DNA from: Acidobacteriota bacterium
Lineage (GTDB): Bacteria > Acidobacteriota > Blastocatellia > Chloracidobacteriales > Chloracidobacteriaceae
NCBI GenBank assembly: GCA_016208495.1
Contig: JACQXX010000092.1
Location: forward strand, 27,012 to 91,011
Direction: 5' to 3'
DNA: 64,000 nucleotides
Shown here: positions 45,707-55,700 of the stretch, piece after piece
How positions within the stretch are numbered: the first letter of the stretch is position 1
Layout of the letters: every line of letters starts with the position of its first letter
Made by a program: the position numbers and the translations under genes
Notes under the pieces: model-generated
What the model was told of the DNA's origin: nothing
Databases searched by the model: none
What the model saw: only the letters and a program-made list of their open reading frames with translations

Positions 45707-47119
45707 ATGACGAGGAAACTGTTTACTGTTGCAGTACTGGGGCTGTTGACGTCCCTTTCAATCTTTGTGACCTCGGGCCGGTCGGTTGTTTCAGCCAACC
45801 ACACAGCACAACCGGCCCTGCAATCAGACAATAACCAGACCCAGATCGAGCTTGATGAAGATGAAGCCGACGATAACGACGGCGAATTCTGGTACGAACC
45901 CCAGCCAGAACGTCAGGGCGATGTCGTGACCTTGCGTGGCAATATCACCCAAAACACCAGCCTCAAGGCCAACAAACGGTATGTGCTTGAAGGCGGTGTG
46001 TTTGTCAAAGCCCCAGCCAAGTTGAAAATCAAAGCCGGTACCCAGATTTTCGGTGGCCCAAACAGCTTCCTGGCCATTGAGCGCGGGGCGCAGATTCTGG
46101 CCAAAGGCAAAGCCACCAAGCCCATCGTGTTTACCAGCGCCCAGAACGCCGGAAGCCGCAAGTTTGGTGATTGGGGCGGATTGATCATCAACGGCAGCGC
46201 CCCGATGAACATTCAAAACTTCCAGGGCGAAGGCGGCACGGGTGCCGCTGGCGGCACCAATCCGGCTGACAACAGCGGTGTGTTGCAATTTGTCCGGGTG
46301 GAATATGGCGGCTTCCCCATCACGCCACAGAATGAACTGAACGGCATTGCTTTCCAGGGTGTTGGAAACGGCACCGTCGTCGAAAACGTGGAAGTGCTCG
46401 AAGCCGGCGATGATTCTTATGAATTCTTTGGCGGTACAGTCAACGTCAAGCGACTGCTGGCCATCGGCACCAGTGACGATGGGTTCGACTGGGTAAACGG
46501 TTGGGTTGGAAAAGCCCAGTTCCTGATTTGTTTGAAGGATGGCACGACGGAATCCCAAAATGGGGTCGAAGCCGACAACCTCAACGAAGCCAATGACCAG
46601 TTGCCACGTTCGGCGCCAACGATCTACAACATGACGCTGATCGGCGACCTGGAAACCAAATCAAGCTCAGCCTTCGGGATGCTTCTGCGGGTTGGAACGG
46701 CTGGCACCTTCCGCAATATCATTGTGATGAATTTCCGTGAGTTCGGGATCCGCGTTCAAAACGACTCCAGTCTGGCTCAACTCCAAAACGGTGCGTTGAG
46801 CATTGATGGATTGATCGTCAACGGTAATGCCAAAGGCAACTTCCAGTTTGTCGCCAACTCCGGCTCACCGGATCCAGGCGACCTGTCAAACCTCTTCCGC
46901 AACGTCAGCACCGACAATCCAAACCTGACCAACATCAGCAAGTCCGCCACCCCGGCTGATTTCCGGCCACAGACCGGTTCACCAGCCCTCAATCAGGCGC
47001 TGGTGGCATCACGCCCACAGGGTGATACCTTCTTTGAAGCGGCCAACTTCCTGGGCGGTATGGGCCCAGGTGCAAATGACGACTGGACCAAAGGCTGGGC
47101 CACGTTTGTCCGAAAATAA
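45707..47119 (+). CDS. Secreted beta-helix-like protein, TonB receptor partner
   Basis: 470 residues with a signal peptide (LFTVAVLGLLTSLSIFVTSG). An acidic linker (IELDEDEADDNDGEF) precedes a repetitive beta-rich body: VVTLRGNITQNTSLKANK, KAPAKLKIKAGTQIFG, GDWGGLIINGSAPMNIQNF, VEYGGFPITPQNELNGI, EAGDDSYEFFGGTVNVKRL and TSDDGFDWVNGWVGKAQFL. This pattern recurs, as I recall, in large surface or periplasmic proteins encoded beside TonB receptors in Bacteroidetes and Proteobacteria; its biochemical role is unsettled. ATG at 45707 with ggag upstream. A hairpin follows the gene. Confidence 0.82.
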   Translation: MTRKLFTVAVLGLLTSLSIFVTSGRSVVSANHTAQPALQSDNNQTQIELDEDEADDNDGEFWYEPQPERQGDVVTLRGNITQNTSLKANKRYVLEGGVFVKAPAKLKIKAGTQIFGGPNSFLAIERGAQILAKGKATKPIVFTSAQNAGSRKFGDWGGLIINGSAPMNIQNFQGEGGTGAAGGTNPADNSGVLQFVRVEYGGFPITPQNELNGIAFQGVGNGTVVENVEVLEAGDDSYEFFGGTVNVKRLLAIGTSDDGFDWVNGWVGKAQFLICLKDGTTESQNGVEADNLNEANDQLPRSAPTIYNMTLIGDLETKSSSAFGMLLRVGTAGTFRNIIVMNFREFGIRVQNDSSLAQLQNGALSIDGLIVNGNAKGNFQFVANSGSPDPGDLSNLFRNVSTDNPNLTNISKSATPADFRPQTGSPALNQALVASRPQGDTFFEAANFLGGMGPGANDDWTKGWATFVRK

Positions 47120-47160
47120 GGTAGAGAAGTAGTGAAGTAGCGAAGTAGCGAAATAGAAAA
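47120..47160. repeat. gtagcgaa tandem array
   Basis: A short array of agtagcgaa/gaagtag words lies directly after the TAA stop, in the same family as 5534-5575 and, inverted, 60062-60120. Confidence 0.7.
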
Positions 47161-47164
47161 TCAC

Positions 47165-47196
47165 CCAACGAGCCATGAGTTTTCATGGCTCGTTGG
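47165..47196 (+). terminator. Hairpin terminator-like stem
   Basis: A perfect 14-bp stem (ccaacgagccatga and its complement) with loop gttt, then tatttc. It lies 46 bases after the stop of the beta-helix gene and just before the next gene, a likely transcription stop. Confidence 0.6.
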
Positions 47197-47209
47197 TATT
47201 TCAACCAGA

Positions 47210-47863
47210 ATGAGAAAGACAATGCCCACACGTTGGAAATGCTTGAACGGTAAGAATATCGCGAGTTTCACACTTGGAATGAGCCTGCTGTGGTTTGTCG
47301 GATGCACGACACCCACGCCATCACCACAGCCGCCATCTTCGACTTCCCTTCCCGCTCCCGCACGAGTTCAACCAGCTCAACCAGAACCCTCGATTGAAGA
47401 GCCGCTCCCAAAATTACCAGATAAAAACCGAAAACTGGCAAAGACTTATTCATCAACCGAAGAGCTGACCAAAGCATTTTTGAAGGCGCTGGCTGACAAA
47501 CCCAATGCGAAAGTCTTGCTCTCCTTTGCCGTCACCAAAGATGAATATTGCCAGTACCTGGTGCCGGAACTCCCCGGCGGGAAAATCCCAAACGTCAACT
47601 GTGACTTTTTGTGGAATCAGGATCAGATTCCCAGCAGCTATGGTCTGCAATCCACGCTTTCGAACTACAGCGGAAAAAAGTACACCTTTGTCAGTTTAAG
47701 CTTTACTAAAAAGCCGGAAACCTATGAAACGTACCGGATTTATCGGTTTCCACGAGTCAAGGTGCTCACCGAAACCAACACCGAGGAAGTCATTATCCCG
47801 TTTGGCCCGGTGGTTGAAATTGATGGGGAATTCAAACTGTATGGGTTTGGGAAAGATGACTGA
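47210..47863 (+). CDS. Hypothetical lipoprotein
   Basis: 217 residues with a lipoprotein signal (SFTLGMSLLWFVGC, lipobox FVGC at about residue 32). A Pro/Ser-rich linker follows (TPTPSPQPPSSTSLP), then a compact domain rich in Lys, Tyr and Phe (SSTEELTKAFLKALADKPN, KDEYCQYLVPELPGG, TFVSLSFTKKPETYETYRIYRF). No family is recognised. The fold may be a small alpha/beta domain tethered to a membrane. Start at 47210 or the in-frame ATG at 47222; the ribosome site is unclear. Confidence 0.75.
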   Translation: MRKTMPTRWKCLNGKNIASFTLGMSLLWFVGCTTPTPSPQPPSSTSLPAPARVQPAQPEPSIEEPLPKLPDKNRKLAKTYSSTEELTKAFLKALADKPNAKVLLSFAVTKDEYCQYLVPELPGGKIPNVNCDFLWNQDQIPSSYGLQSTLSNYSGKKYTFVSLSFTKKPETYETYRIYRFPRVKVLTETNTEEVIIPFGPVVEIDGEFKLYGFGKDD

Positions 47864-47937
47864 TTTCGGGCTCAGAGTTCCAGGTCTAAAAGACGAAAAG
47901 GGCAAAAGGACTTAAATTCGAAAACCCTGAACCCTGC
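47864..47937. other. Short spacer with repeat remnants
   Basis: Contains aaagacgaaaagggcaaaagga (a relative of the 14187 array) and cctgaaccctg remnants. No gene. Confidence 0.5.
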
Positions 47938-48096
47938 TAATCCCCCGGATTTTGTGGGTGAGCAAACCCTATATTGAAAATAAAGGGCTTAGCTAAATCA
48001 CATTTTGTGGGAAACAGGCAAAACGGTCCAAAATGGGTTCATTTGATAGCATTTTGCTTCGGTTTTGAGCCTATCCCACAAAATCCGGGAGGATTA
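47938..48096. mobile_element. MITE-like element with 22-bp inverted ends
   Basis: The ends taatcccccggattttgtgg (47938-47957) and its near-complement at 48075-48096 (ccacaaaatccgggaggatta) enclose about 115 bp of AT-rich, non-coding DNA. The interior repeats part of the end (cattttgtggg near 48002). No transposase is present, so it would be a non-autonomous element. A plain hairpin or transcription stop cannot be excluded. Confidence 0.5.
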
Positions 48097-48191
48097 GAAG
48101 GGATGAGGAATGAAATAAAACCAATTCTTCAACCCGATGTCTTCAACCCGACTTCTTCAGCCCCAAGCCCTGAGCCCTGGTTTTTTCAGCC
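48095..48191. repeat. ggctgaag-family right arm
   Basis: The words gggatgaggaatgaaataaa, ttcttcaaccc, cttcagccccaagcc and tcagccct follow the family order but lack the left arm. The MITE-like element abuts its left side. It ends at the NHL-gene stop. Confidence 0.7.
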
Positions 48192-49415
48192 CTACTGTGA
48201 TGGCGTTGCCGCAACCGTGCCCGTGATGGTTGAAATCGTTCCATCCGAAGCTTTTACCAGCCGCAGGCAATGATTGCTTGAATCGGCAATCACCACGTTT
48301 CCAGCCCCGTCAACCGCAATGCCTCGGGGTTGGAGCAGGCTGGCGTGCGGTGCCAGCCCCTGATCGCCGGTAAACCCACCGGCGCCATTTCCCGCCACGG
48401 TCACAATGATCCCGGTTTTGAAATCAACCCGCCGGATTCGATGATTGGCGGCATCAGCAATCAGCAACTGACCATCGCCAGCCCAGGCAAGCCCGCTTGG
48501 TTCAAACAACTGGGCTTCAATGGCCGGGCCCTCATCGCCGGTAAACCCGCGAGTTCCAGTTCCGGCAATGGTTGAAATTTCACCGCTCTGAGCATCAATG
48601 CGCCGAACCCGGTTATTCCCCAAATCAGAAATAACGATATTTCCTTGTGTGTCAACAATTACGCTACGTGGCAGATTGAGTTGGGCGGCAGTGGCTAGGC
48701 CATGGTCCCCACCAAATCCGGCTTTTCCAGTTCCGGCCACGGTTGAGATTTTTCCAGTTTTGCGGTCTACCCGCCGAATGCGGTGGTTGAGCGTGTCGGT
48801 AATCAAAATATTGCCTTGTGGATCAACCGCCACACCAAAAGGATGATTGAGGGCGGCAGCGGTCGAGGGACCTCCGTCACCAGCAAAATCCGCCTGCCCA
48901 TTGCCCGCCACCGTGGTGATGATTCCCGTTTTGAAATCAAATGCCCGGATGCGTTGATTGGTGGTGTCAGCTATGAGCAATACATGGTCACCATCAAGCG
49001 CAAGTGCATAGGGACCAGCCAGTTGTGCTTTAAGTGCTGGTCCGCGATCTCCGGAAAAACCGGCGCTTCCAGTTCCAGCAATGATAGCAACCTGCCCGGT
49101 TTGTGGATCCAGCTGCCGAATGACGTGCTCTGATTTGTCGGCAATGAAAAATTCACCTGATGGGCCGACAACCACGCTGCTTGGAAATGATAATTTGACA
49201 GGAACTGATTGACGAGCCGCTGCCTGGATTGGTGGATGGAGCAGCCGTAAAGGAAATGAGTGTGAGGGAACTGGCATCACCAGAACCCAGAAGGCAACTG
49301 CGGTGAGCGTGATTGAAATCCATCGGGAAAGACGTGGTGAAATGAATCCCAGGAATGGTTTTTCGGTTGGAATTGAAGATTGTGATTGACGATGAATAAA
49401 AATGAGCTGAGCCAT
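48192..49415 (-). CDS. Secreted NHL-repeat beta-propeller protein
   Basis: A protein of 407 residues. A hydrophobic N-terminal segment (SITLTAVAFWVLVMPVPSHS, about 34-53) is a signal or anchor. The body is at least six NHL-type blades of about 55 residues, each with an AGTGxxGFxGDxGPA motif followed by LxxPxGVAVDxxGNxxIxDxxNHRIR. Such propellers usually bind ligands or partners; no catalytic site is evident. ATG at 49415 follows a perfect aggaggt. Divergent from the large redox operon. Confidence 0.9.
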   Translation of the reverse strand: MAQLIFIHRQSQSSIPTEKPFLGFISPRLSRWISITLTAVAFWVLVMPVPSHSFPLRLLHPPIQAAARQSVPVKLSFPSSVVVGPSGEFFIADKSEHVIRQLDPQTGQVAIIAGTGSAGFSGDRGPALKAQLAGPYALALDGDHVLLIADTTNQRIRAFDFKTGIITTVAGNGQADFAGDGGPSTAAALNHPFGVAVDPQGNILITDTLNHRIRRVDRKTGKISTVAGTGKAGFGGDHGLATAAQLNLPRSVIVDTQGNIVISDLGNNRVRRIDAQSGEISTIAGTGTRGFTGDEGPAIEAQLFEPSGLAWAGDGQLLIADAANHRIRRVDFKTGIIVTVAGNGAGGFTGDQGLAPHASLLQPRGIAVDGAGNVVIADSSNHCLRLVKASDGTISTITGTVAATPSQ

Positions 49416-50121
49416 TTCTTGTACCTCCTGAACAACCCCAAAAATGACTCAGCATCATTTCCAATCTGCGTTTCTTAGTTATAAAAGCCGGGTTTCGCCC
49501 GTGTAGCCGATGTCCTACATTGATGTTAATTCACTCCAAGCCTTCCGATTTGAGATGGCTCCTGCCTGGTTTCGCTCTTTTCTGCAGCCAATCGGCCTCG
49601 AAATGAACTTTTCAACCAAAAGTTTCTGGTTCAAAAATCAGCCAAGCCGGGGTATACTGCGCCGCACTCCCCTTGAGTGGTTCCATCAGTTTTCCACCTG
49701 TACCCAATTCTTTCGAAAGACAGCACTCCCAGGGACCTCACTTTTTCTGTCGGGGGCGGTTCAGTTCATTCGTTTTGAATCTTCGTTTTTTCAACGACAC
49801 AACCTGAAATGGGGATACCTTCTCCGGACAATTCTTGTCGCTCACATTCAAATCAAGCCAGTTTTCAAATACCTGTTTTTTGATTTTTCATTTTTCCCTG
49901 CCTCGACTGGATCGAGAAAAATCTTCCAGTTTGCTTTTTCACTGACACCCGCAACACCGTTGATTCAAACCACTCGTGCTCGTGCCCGCGCCGCCGGTGT
50001 GGTTCTATTTCTCCGACAGTGTCAGTGCCCAACATGTTCTTTGCAACCAAACTACAAACTGAACCACCTGGGTCAGTCGAAGAAAGCCATCCTCTCACTT
50101 TCATCATTTCACAGGGGTCAT
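49416..50121. promoter_or_regulatory. Upstream region of the redox operon
   Basis: A 706-bp region between divergent genes. The frame of the downstream gene stays open back to 49510, but its translation lacks domains and has odd Phe/Arg/Cys-rich content, so I treat it as leader DNA. No tandem repeats occur here, unlike most gaps. It should carry the promoters of both genes. Confidence 0.5.
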
Positions 50122-52713
50122 ATGAGCCGAGAAGAGAAGCGTAAGGAAATTCGCGACCATCACACCATCCTGCAAGCCATCAAGGAAATTGGTGCGATCA
50201 GTGAACTGGTCGAATATGAATCCGGTCATGGCTACAAGTATGGCGTGGATATTGAAGTCGCCATCTATGGCCGGAATTATGGTCCAGGCAAGAAAGTCGG
50301 TCCCTACATCCGCATGTTTGAATATCCACCGGGGGCTGAGATTGTTCACCAGGGCGACTGGGAAACCAATACCTTTTTTATCATTGAGCAGGGCGCTGCC
50401 GAAGTCTTTGTTGATATCGAAGGCGGTCAGCAAAAACAGGTCGCGGTATTTGAAGCCGGACGCCCGGTCGGCGAAATGGGCGTGATTGCCGGGGTCGCCC
50501 GTGCCGCCACGGTCAAAGCCCACCACGAACGCGGCATCCGGGTGCTCGAAGTCCAGCGACCGGCCTTGCGCATCCTGCGCAAACTCAGGAAATTTGGAAC
50601 GGCTCTCGACCTGACCTACCGCGACAATGGCCGCAAATCAACCCTGACCACGATCAGCCTCAGTGATGACCTCAAACAGCAACTCAATGATATTTCAGAG
50701 TTTAAGGTCATTGTCCGTGGTCACACGATTTGTAGCGAAGGTACGTTCATTGATAAGCTCTATATCATCAAAGACGGCTGGATTGAGCGCTCAGCCACCA
50801 GCAAGCAGGGAACTGTCACCGATTATATGGGCCCCGGGTATGCCCTCGGGATGAACGCCCTCACCATTGATAGAGCCCGCTGGACATTTAAAGCCACGGC
50901 GCTTGGTCGAACCGAACTTCTGGAAATTCCGCTCAGCAAAGTCAAAGCCAATCCAGCACTGCTCAAGCTCCTGCAAACTGAGTTTGAACCCTATGGTACG
51001 ATTGGCACCCCGCTGCAACCGGTCAAGGAACTGACCTTTACCCCGGCAGCCAAAACCGCCCAAAAACACATTCTGGACAAGGGGTTGGCTGATGCCAACA
51101 ACCTGCTTCTGATGGACATGGATTTGTGCGTCCGGTGCGGGAATTGTTCGCTGGCCTGCCACGAAATCCATGGCCAGTCCCGATTGACACGCCGGGGCAT
51201 CCACGTTTTGCGCCCCAAACACGCTGACCGACCAAAACTTGATCAGAGTCTGCTGGCGCCAGCCGTCTGTCTGCACTGTAAAGACCCGGAATGTTTAACC
51301 GGTTGCCCAACCGGGGCGATTGCCCGATTTTCCGGCGGTCAGGTGGATATTGTCCCTTCGCTGTGCATTGGGTGCGGAGACTGTGCCACCCAGTGCCCCT
51401 ACAATTCAATTTCGCTCATTCCACGCGACGACCTGAAACGTTCACCAGCCACTGGCGCCAAGGCGACTCCAGCCAAAACGGCAGGCCCCGCCAAAGGCGG
51501 CGACCGCAAGGGGCAGCCAGCCCCCGAACCGGCCAAAGAACCGTTTGCCAAACAACTCTTCACCTCGCTCAAGCTCAAATATGACGAAAAACCCAAACCA
51601 GTCATTGCCGAAGACAATCTGGTAGCCGTCAAGTGCAATCTGTGCAACGACACGCCACTCAATCCCAAAGTGGATGGCAAACCGGTCTATAAAGATCACA
51701 AATACAATTGTGAAGAAAATTGCCCAACCGGAGCCCTGATGCGGGTCAATCCCAGTCAGTATTTCGAGGAAATCGGACGCATCAAAGGCAAAGCCTTCCG
51801 TCAGGATGGCTCGACACTCTACGGAAGCCAGTTTGGGTGGAAAGACACTGGAAAACAAATTGCCCACACGGTGGGAATCCTGGCCACGCTGGCGTTGTGT
51901 GGTGGAACGATGGCAGGAATTGTGTCCTATGGGCTTGGAACACCCCTCTTCAATACCCAGTGGTTTAATCTCCGCTGGATTACAGGTCTGGTCGGATTGC
52001 TGGGGATTGTGGTCGTGATGCTCTATCCAGGTCGCCGTCAGGTCTGGCGCAAACGCGCTGGCGCCTTGCGCTACTGGATGCTTGCCCACGCCTATGCGGG
52101 GGTGATTGCCGGGGTGATTTTACTGCTCCACGGAGGCACTCACCTGGGCGGTATTCTCACCAGTATCCTCATGATTTCGTTTGATCTGGTTATTTTGACC
52201 GGTTTAGTTGGATTGCTTCTCTACTGGATCGGTCCACGCACCTTGACCCAGATTGAAGGCGAACCGTTGCTGGTTGAAGACCTGCTCCGCCGCCGTCAGG
52301 AACTGTATCAGGAAATTGCCGACGTTACCTTGACCTCCCAAAGTGAAGCCGAACAACAGGGCCGTCAGCAGCAGTTTGCGACCGATTTTCTCGGAACCCG
52401 CGATAAAGTGCTTGATCTGACGACCTCGCTCGGATTCCTGATGCGGCAATACTTCAAGCGCGAATCGCTTGATGACCTGCTCAAGTCAATTCACACCTTG
52501 TTTGAGTCTGACACTTCAAAACTCGACAAACGCGAAAAAGATGCCTTCCTACGGTTGCTGGATGCGGCAGTGATTATCCGGCGGATTGATGCGCTCATCT
52601 ACATCCATCGCGCCCTCAAAATCTGGCTGCCGCCACACGTCATTTCGACTTCGGTTATGCTGGCAACCATGCTGATTCACATTGTTCAGGTGACTTATTA
52701 CTTGTGGAAGTAA
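50122..52713 (+). CDS. cNMP-binding, poly-ferredoxin, membrane fusion protein
   Basis: 863 residues. Two cyclic-nucleotide-binding (CAP-type) domains: about 60-165 (PPGAEIVHQGDWETNTFFII, GEMGVIAGVARAATV) and a weaker copy at about 190-290. Then an HybA/DmsB-like ferredoxin module with four Cys clusters: CVRCGNCSLACHEIHG near 336, CKDPECLTGCP near 385, CIGCGDCATQCP near 415 and CNLCN...CEENCP near 503. A C-terminal region has about five helices carrying His residues (AHAYAGV, LLLHGGTHLGG, LIHIVQV) that may bind haem b or quinone. ATG at 50122 after aggggt. It lies 61 bases upstream of the FHA-cytochrome gene, one operon. Likely an inner-membrane electron-transfer subunit gated by cNMP. Confidence 0.88.
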   Translation: MSREEKRKEIRDHHTILQAIKEIGAISELVEYESGHGYKYGVDIEVAIYGRNYGPGKKVGPYIRMFEYPPGAEIVHQGDWETNTFFIIEQGAAEVFVDIEGGQQKQVAVFEAGRPVGEMGVIAGVARAATVKAHHERGIRVLEVQRPALRILRKLRKFGTALDLTYRDNGRKSTLTTISLSDDLKQQLNDISEFKVIVRGHTICSEGTFIDKLYIIKDGWIERSATSKQGTVTDYMGPGYALGMNALTIDRARWTFKATALGRTELLEIPLSKVKANPALLKLLQTEFEPYGTIGTPLQPVKELTFTPAAKTAQKHILDKGLADANNLLLMDMDLCVRCGNCSLACHEIHGQSRLTRRGIHVLRPKHADRPKLDQSLLAPAVCLHCKDPECLTGCPTGAIARFSGGQVDIVPSLCIGCGDCATQCPYNSISLIPRDDLKRSPATGAKATPAKTAGPAKGGDRKGQPAPEPAKEPFAKQLFTSLKLKYDEKPKPVIAEDNLVAVKCNLCNDTPLNPKVDGKPVYKDHKYNCEENCPTGALMRVNPSQYFEEIGRIKGKAFRQDGSTLYGSQFGWKDTGKQIAHTVGILATLALCGGTMAGIVSYGLGTPLFNTQWFNLRWITGLVGLLGIVVVMLYPGRRQVWRKRAGALRYWMLAHAYAGVIAGVILLLHGGTHLGGILTSILMISFDLVILTGLVGLLLYWIGPRTLTQIEGEPLLVEDLLRRRQELYQEIADVTLTSQSEAEQQGRQQQFATDFLGTRDKVLDLTTSLGFLMRQYFKRESLDDLLKSIHTLFESDTSKLDKREKDAFLRLLDAAVIIRRIDALIYIHRALKIWLPPHVISTSVMLATMLIHIVQVTYYLWK

Positions 52714-52714
52714 G

Positions 52715-52752
52715 ACATTCGGGTTCCGGGTTCCGGGTTCCGGGTTCCGGGT
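52715..52752. repeat. (ttccggg)n array
   Basis: Four to five units of the heptamer ttccggg separate the two redox genes. The ribosome site of the downstream gene (gaaaggaaagg) follows the array. The same heptamer is found inside the membrane-protein gene at 61385-61600. Confidence 0.85.
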
Positions 52753-52774
52753 TTTTGCTTGAAAGGAAAGGTCT

Positions 52775-55700
52775 ATGACAGCCACGCCGACGCGATTTGT
52801 AATTAAACGCAAAGATCTCTATGAAGATGACCTCGTGCTTGAACTGGACGGGTTAGCCATTGGCTCCGCCCTTGGAAGCGATCTCTTGCTCAATCACCCA
52901 ACGGTGTCGCGCATCCACGCTGGAATTCGTGAAATTGACGAAAGCTTTTGGTTGACCAACCTGTCCAAATCCAACGGAACGCTGGTCAATGGGGCGTTGA
53001 TTGAAACCATCCAAATCCAACCCGGTGACACCATCCAAATCGGGATTTTCCTCATTCGCCCGGCGTTTGATGTGCCAGACCAGATCATCCTTGAAATTGA
53101 TCGCCAGATTGACTCGGTTTCCGCCGGGAATCGGGCCGCTGGTATTCTGGGAAATCCAATTCAGGCAGCCGCCGAGGGCAAAACGATCAAGCTGGATCCA
53201 AGTTTGTTTGCCTTCCTGGATGAAATCACCTCCACGGGCAGCCTGACTGGGCAACTTCAATTTCCAGGACAAACCCAACAGCTTAAAAAAGATGGAAAAA
53301 CGACCCAGGAAATTGAAATGGAGCGCCAGGGGACGCAAAAACTGACCCCACAGCCTCAACAAACGCAGCAACTACAAATGAAAACCAGCGGTAGCACGGC
53401 TCGCATGGCCACCATGCGGCTGCAGCGCGGCCAAACCGGAATGCTGACCGCGCTGGCCGGGCTTTCAGGCGACGAACAGAAAAAGTTTCAGGAATCAATT
53501 GACACGTTTTGGGAACGCCGCAAACAGGCTGAGCAGGGCGAGCAAAAGTTAGCCGATATTTCAGCGCTACGCCCGCAAGAACCCGATCCGGAACTGGCAC
53601 AGTACAACCTGCATCTGGGCAAAAAACAGTTCAACTGGCTGCCGTCGTTCGATCTGGTTCGCCCCTGGCCGCGCGGATACCTGTATGTTTTTGGCGGAAC
53701 AGCTATTCTGGCGATGCTCCTGGCCGCCGTGTTCTATGAAAAAGCCTATTCACCGGGCGAAGTTTCCAATCCACACAACCTGCCGCTGGCCCAGCAGCCC
53801 GCCGATGTGAATCAACGGGTTGGGGCAAAAATAGTGGCCAATATTGCGGCTGAAAACAATTGTGCCGCCTGCCATTCGCCAGTTCTCTCAATGCAGAAAC
53901 TGTGTATGGACTGCCACCAAACGGCGCACTTCAACCCAGAAGTCATTTCCGCGCACCAGAAAGCCAACGTCGGCTGTGTTGATTGTCACACCGAGCACAA
54001 AGGCAAGGAGTTTAAGCCGGCTGGGGTTGCCCGCAGTATGTGTATTGACTGCCACCGCGATGACCCACGCCATCCCAAAGCCCATGATGCCAAAGGGCAG
54101 TTGTTGAAAAACCCGCATCCCAACACGGCTGGCTATCCGGTGAATAAACAAACCGGCCAATGGACCTGGACCAACCCGCTCAATCCGAAATGGAAACAGG
54201 TCTTCCCGGCCAACATTGGGCCCAAAGAAAAGTTCCACCTGGTTCACGGCGTCGGACTCAATGCCGCTGGCGAAGACTGGAAATGCTCGGGCTGCCACGA
54301 AGGCTTCACCCCGGCGGCCAAAGCCAAGGTCATCAGTGAAGACAAGTGCAGTGTCTGCCACGGCGCGACCTATGACGAGGAAAGCAAACGCAAGCTTGAT
54401 CAACTGGCGGCCAATTTCAAACTGGATTGTAATAGTTGCCACCCGCAGCACGGCTATGACACCGTCGCTCTGGCCTCGCTCAAGAAAGCCGGAAAAGACC
54501 GCACACCGATTGTCTGGACACCGGAAGGCGTCTACCGAGGCGGGAAAGACTGGCAATGGACGTCATTTGCCGCCAAATTTGGCGGGATGTCAGTCAATGG
54601 CTGGCTGGCGTTCTTTAGTATCCTTCCCCTCACGGCGCTTGGGTTCCTGGTGGTTGACTCAAACCGTCGCCGCAATGTGCTCACCTTGCTCAAAGGTAAC
54701 ATCATTGAATTGTCCCGCAAGAAGGTAAAATTCAACGACATCACCTATGCCAAACGGTGGGAGTCCAAAGAACAAATCAAACGGGCTGAAGAGGCAGCCA
54801 AGGCCCGTCCTGTGCCACAACCGGTGATTAACTATGAAACCTGCATTGGGTGCCATAACTGTATCCTGGCCTGTCCGCAGGATGTGTTGGGCTTTGATGA
54901 CCAGGAACACCACGCCATTGTAGTCAATTATGAACAGTGCATGGAAGACACCGGCTGTCAGCAAGCCTGCCCGACCGTGCCCCAATCCTGCGTCCTGATC
55001 AATACCAAGAAGAAGATCCGTGAAGCACCCAAACCAATCCGCAAGGGTATCAATGACGGTTATGAAACCGAACACGCTGCCGGCGTCTACCTCGTAGGCG
55101 ATGTTTCAGGCGTGCCGTTGATCCGCAATGCCATTAAAGAAGGTCGCGCGGCAATGGACAAAATTGCGGATCGCATTCAAACCGAAGGTCGGGCTGCCGG
55201 TGCCGACTACGACGTGGCGATTATTGGTATCGGCCCAGGTGGAATTTCAGCCACTGCCCGGGCCGCCGAACGCAATCTGACCTATGTAGCCCTGGAGCAG
55301 GGCCGAAAGTACTCCACCATCGCTGACAAATACCCGGCGGGCAAGTATGTGGCCTTCAACCCCTATAACCCCGGCGACCCGGAACTCGGCACGGTCAAAC
55401 TTGAAGGCCCAGGTGATTTGAAAGAAAAAATGCTGGCCTGGTGGGATGAAGCGGTTGATAAACTTGGTCTCAAGATCAATGAATATGAAGGCTGTAAAGA
55501 AATTGCCAAAGAGGGCGACATCTTTGTGATCAAGACCGAGAAAAACCCAGCCGGGTATCGGGTCCGCAAGGTTGTGCTGGCGCTTGGTACGGCGGGTGAA
55601 CCACGCAAACTGGGCTGTCCTGGTGAAGACCTGAAAGCACCTGATGGCAAACCCAGAGTGGTCAATCGGTTGCAGGATCCAAGCGTCTACAAAGGGAAGA

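Noticed and set aside
49510..50121. Extension of the cNMP-redox gene by about 204 codons
   Set aside because: The frame is open, but the translation has no domain, no clear ribosome site and an odd composition; the ATG at 50122 fits the family N-terminus and has a ribosome site.
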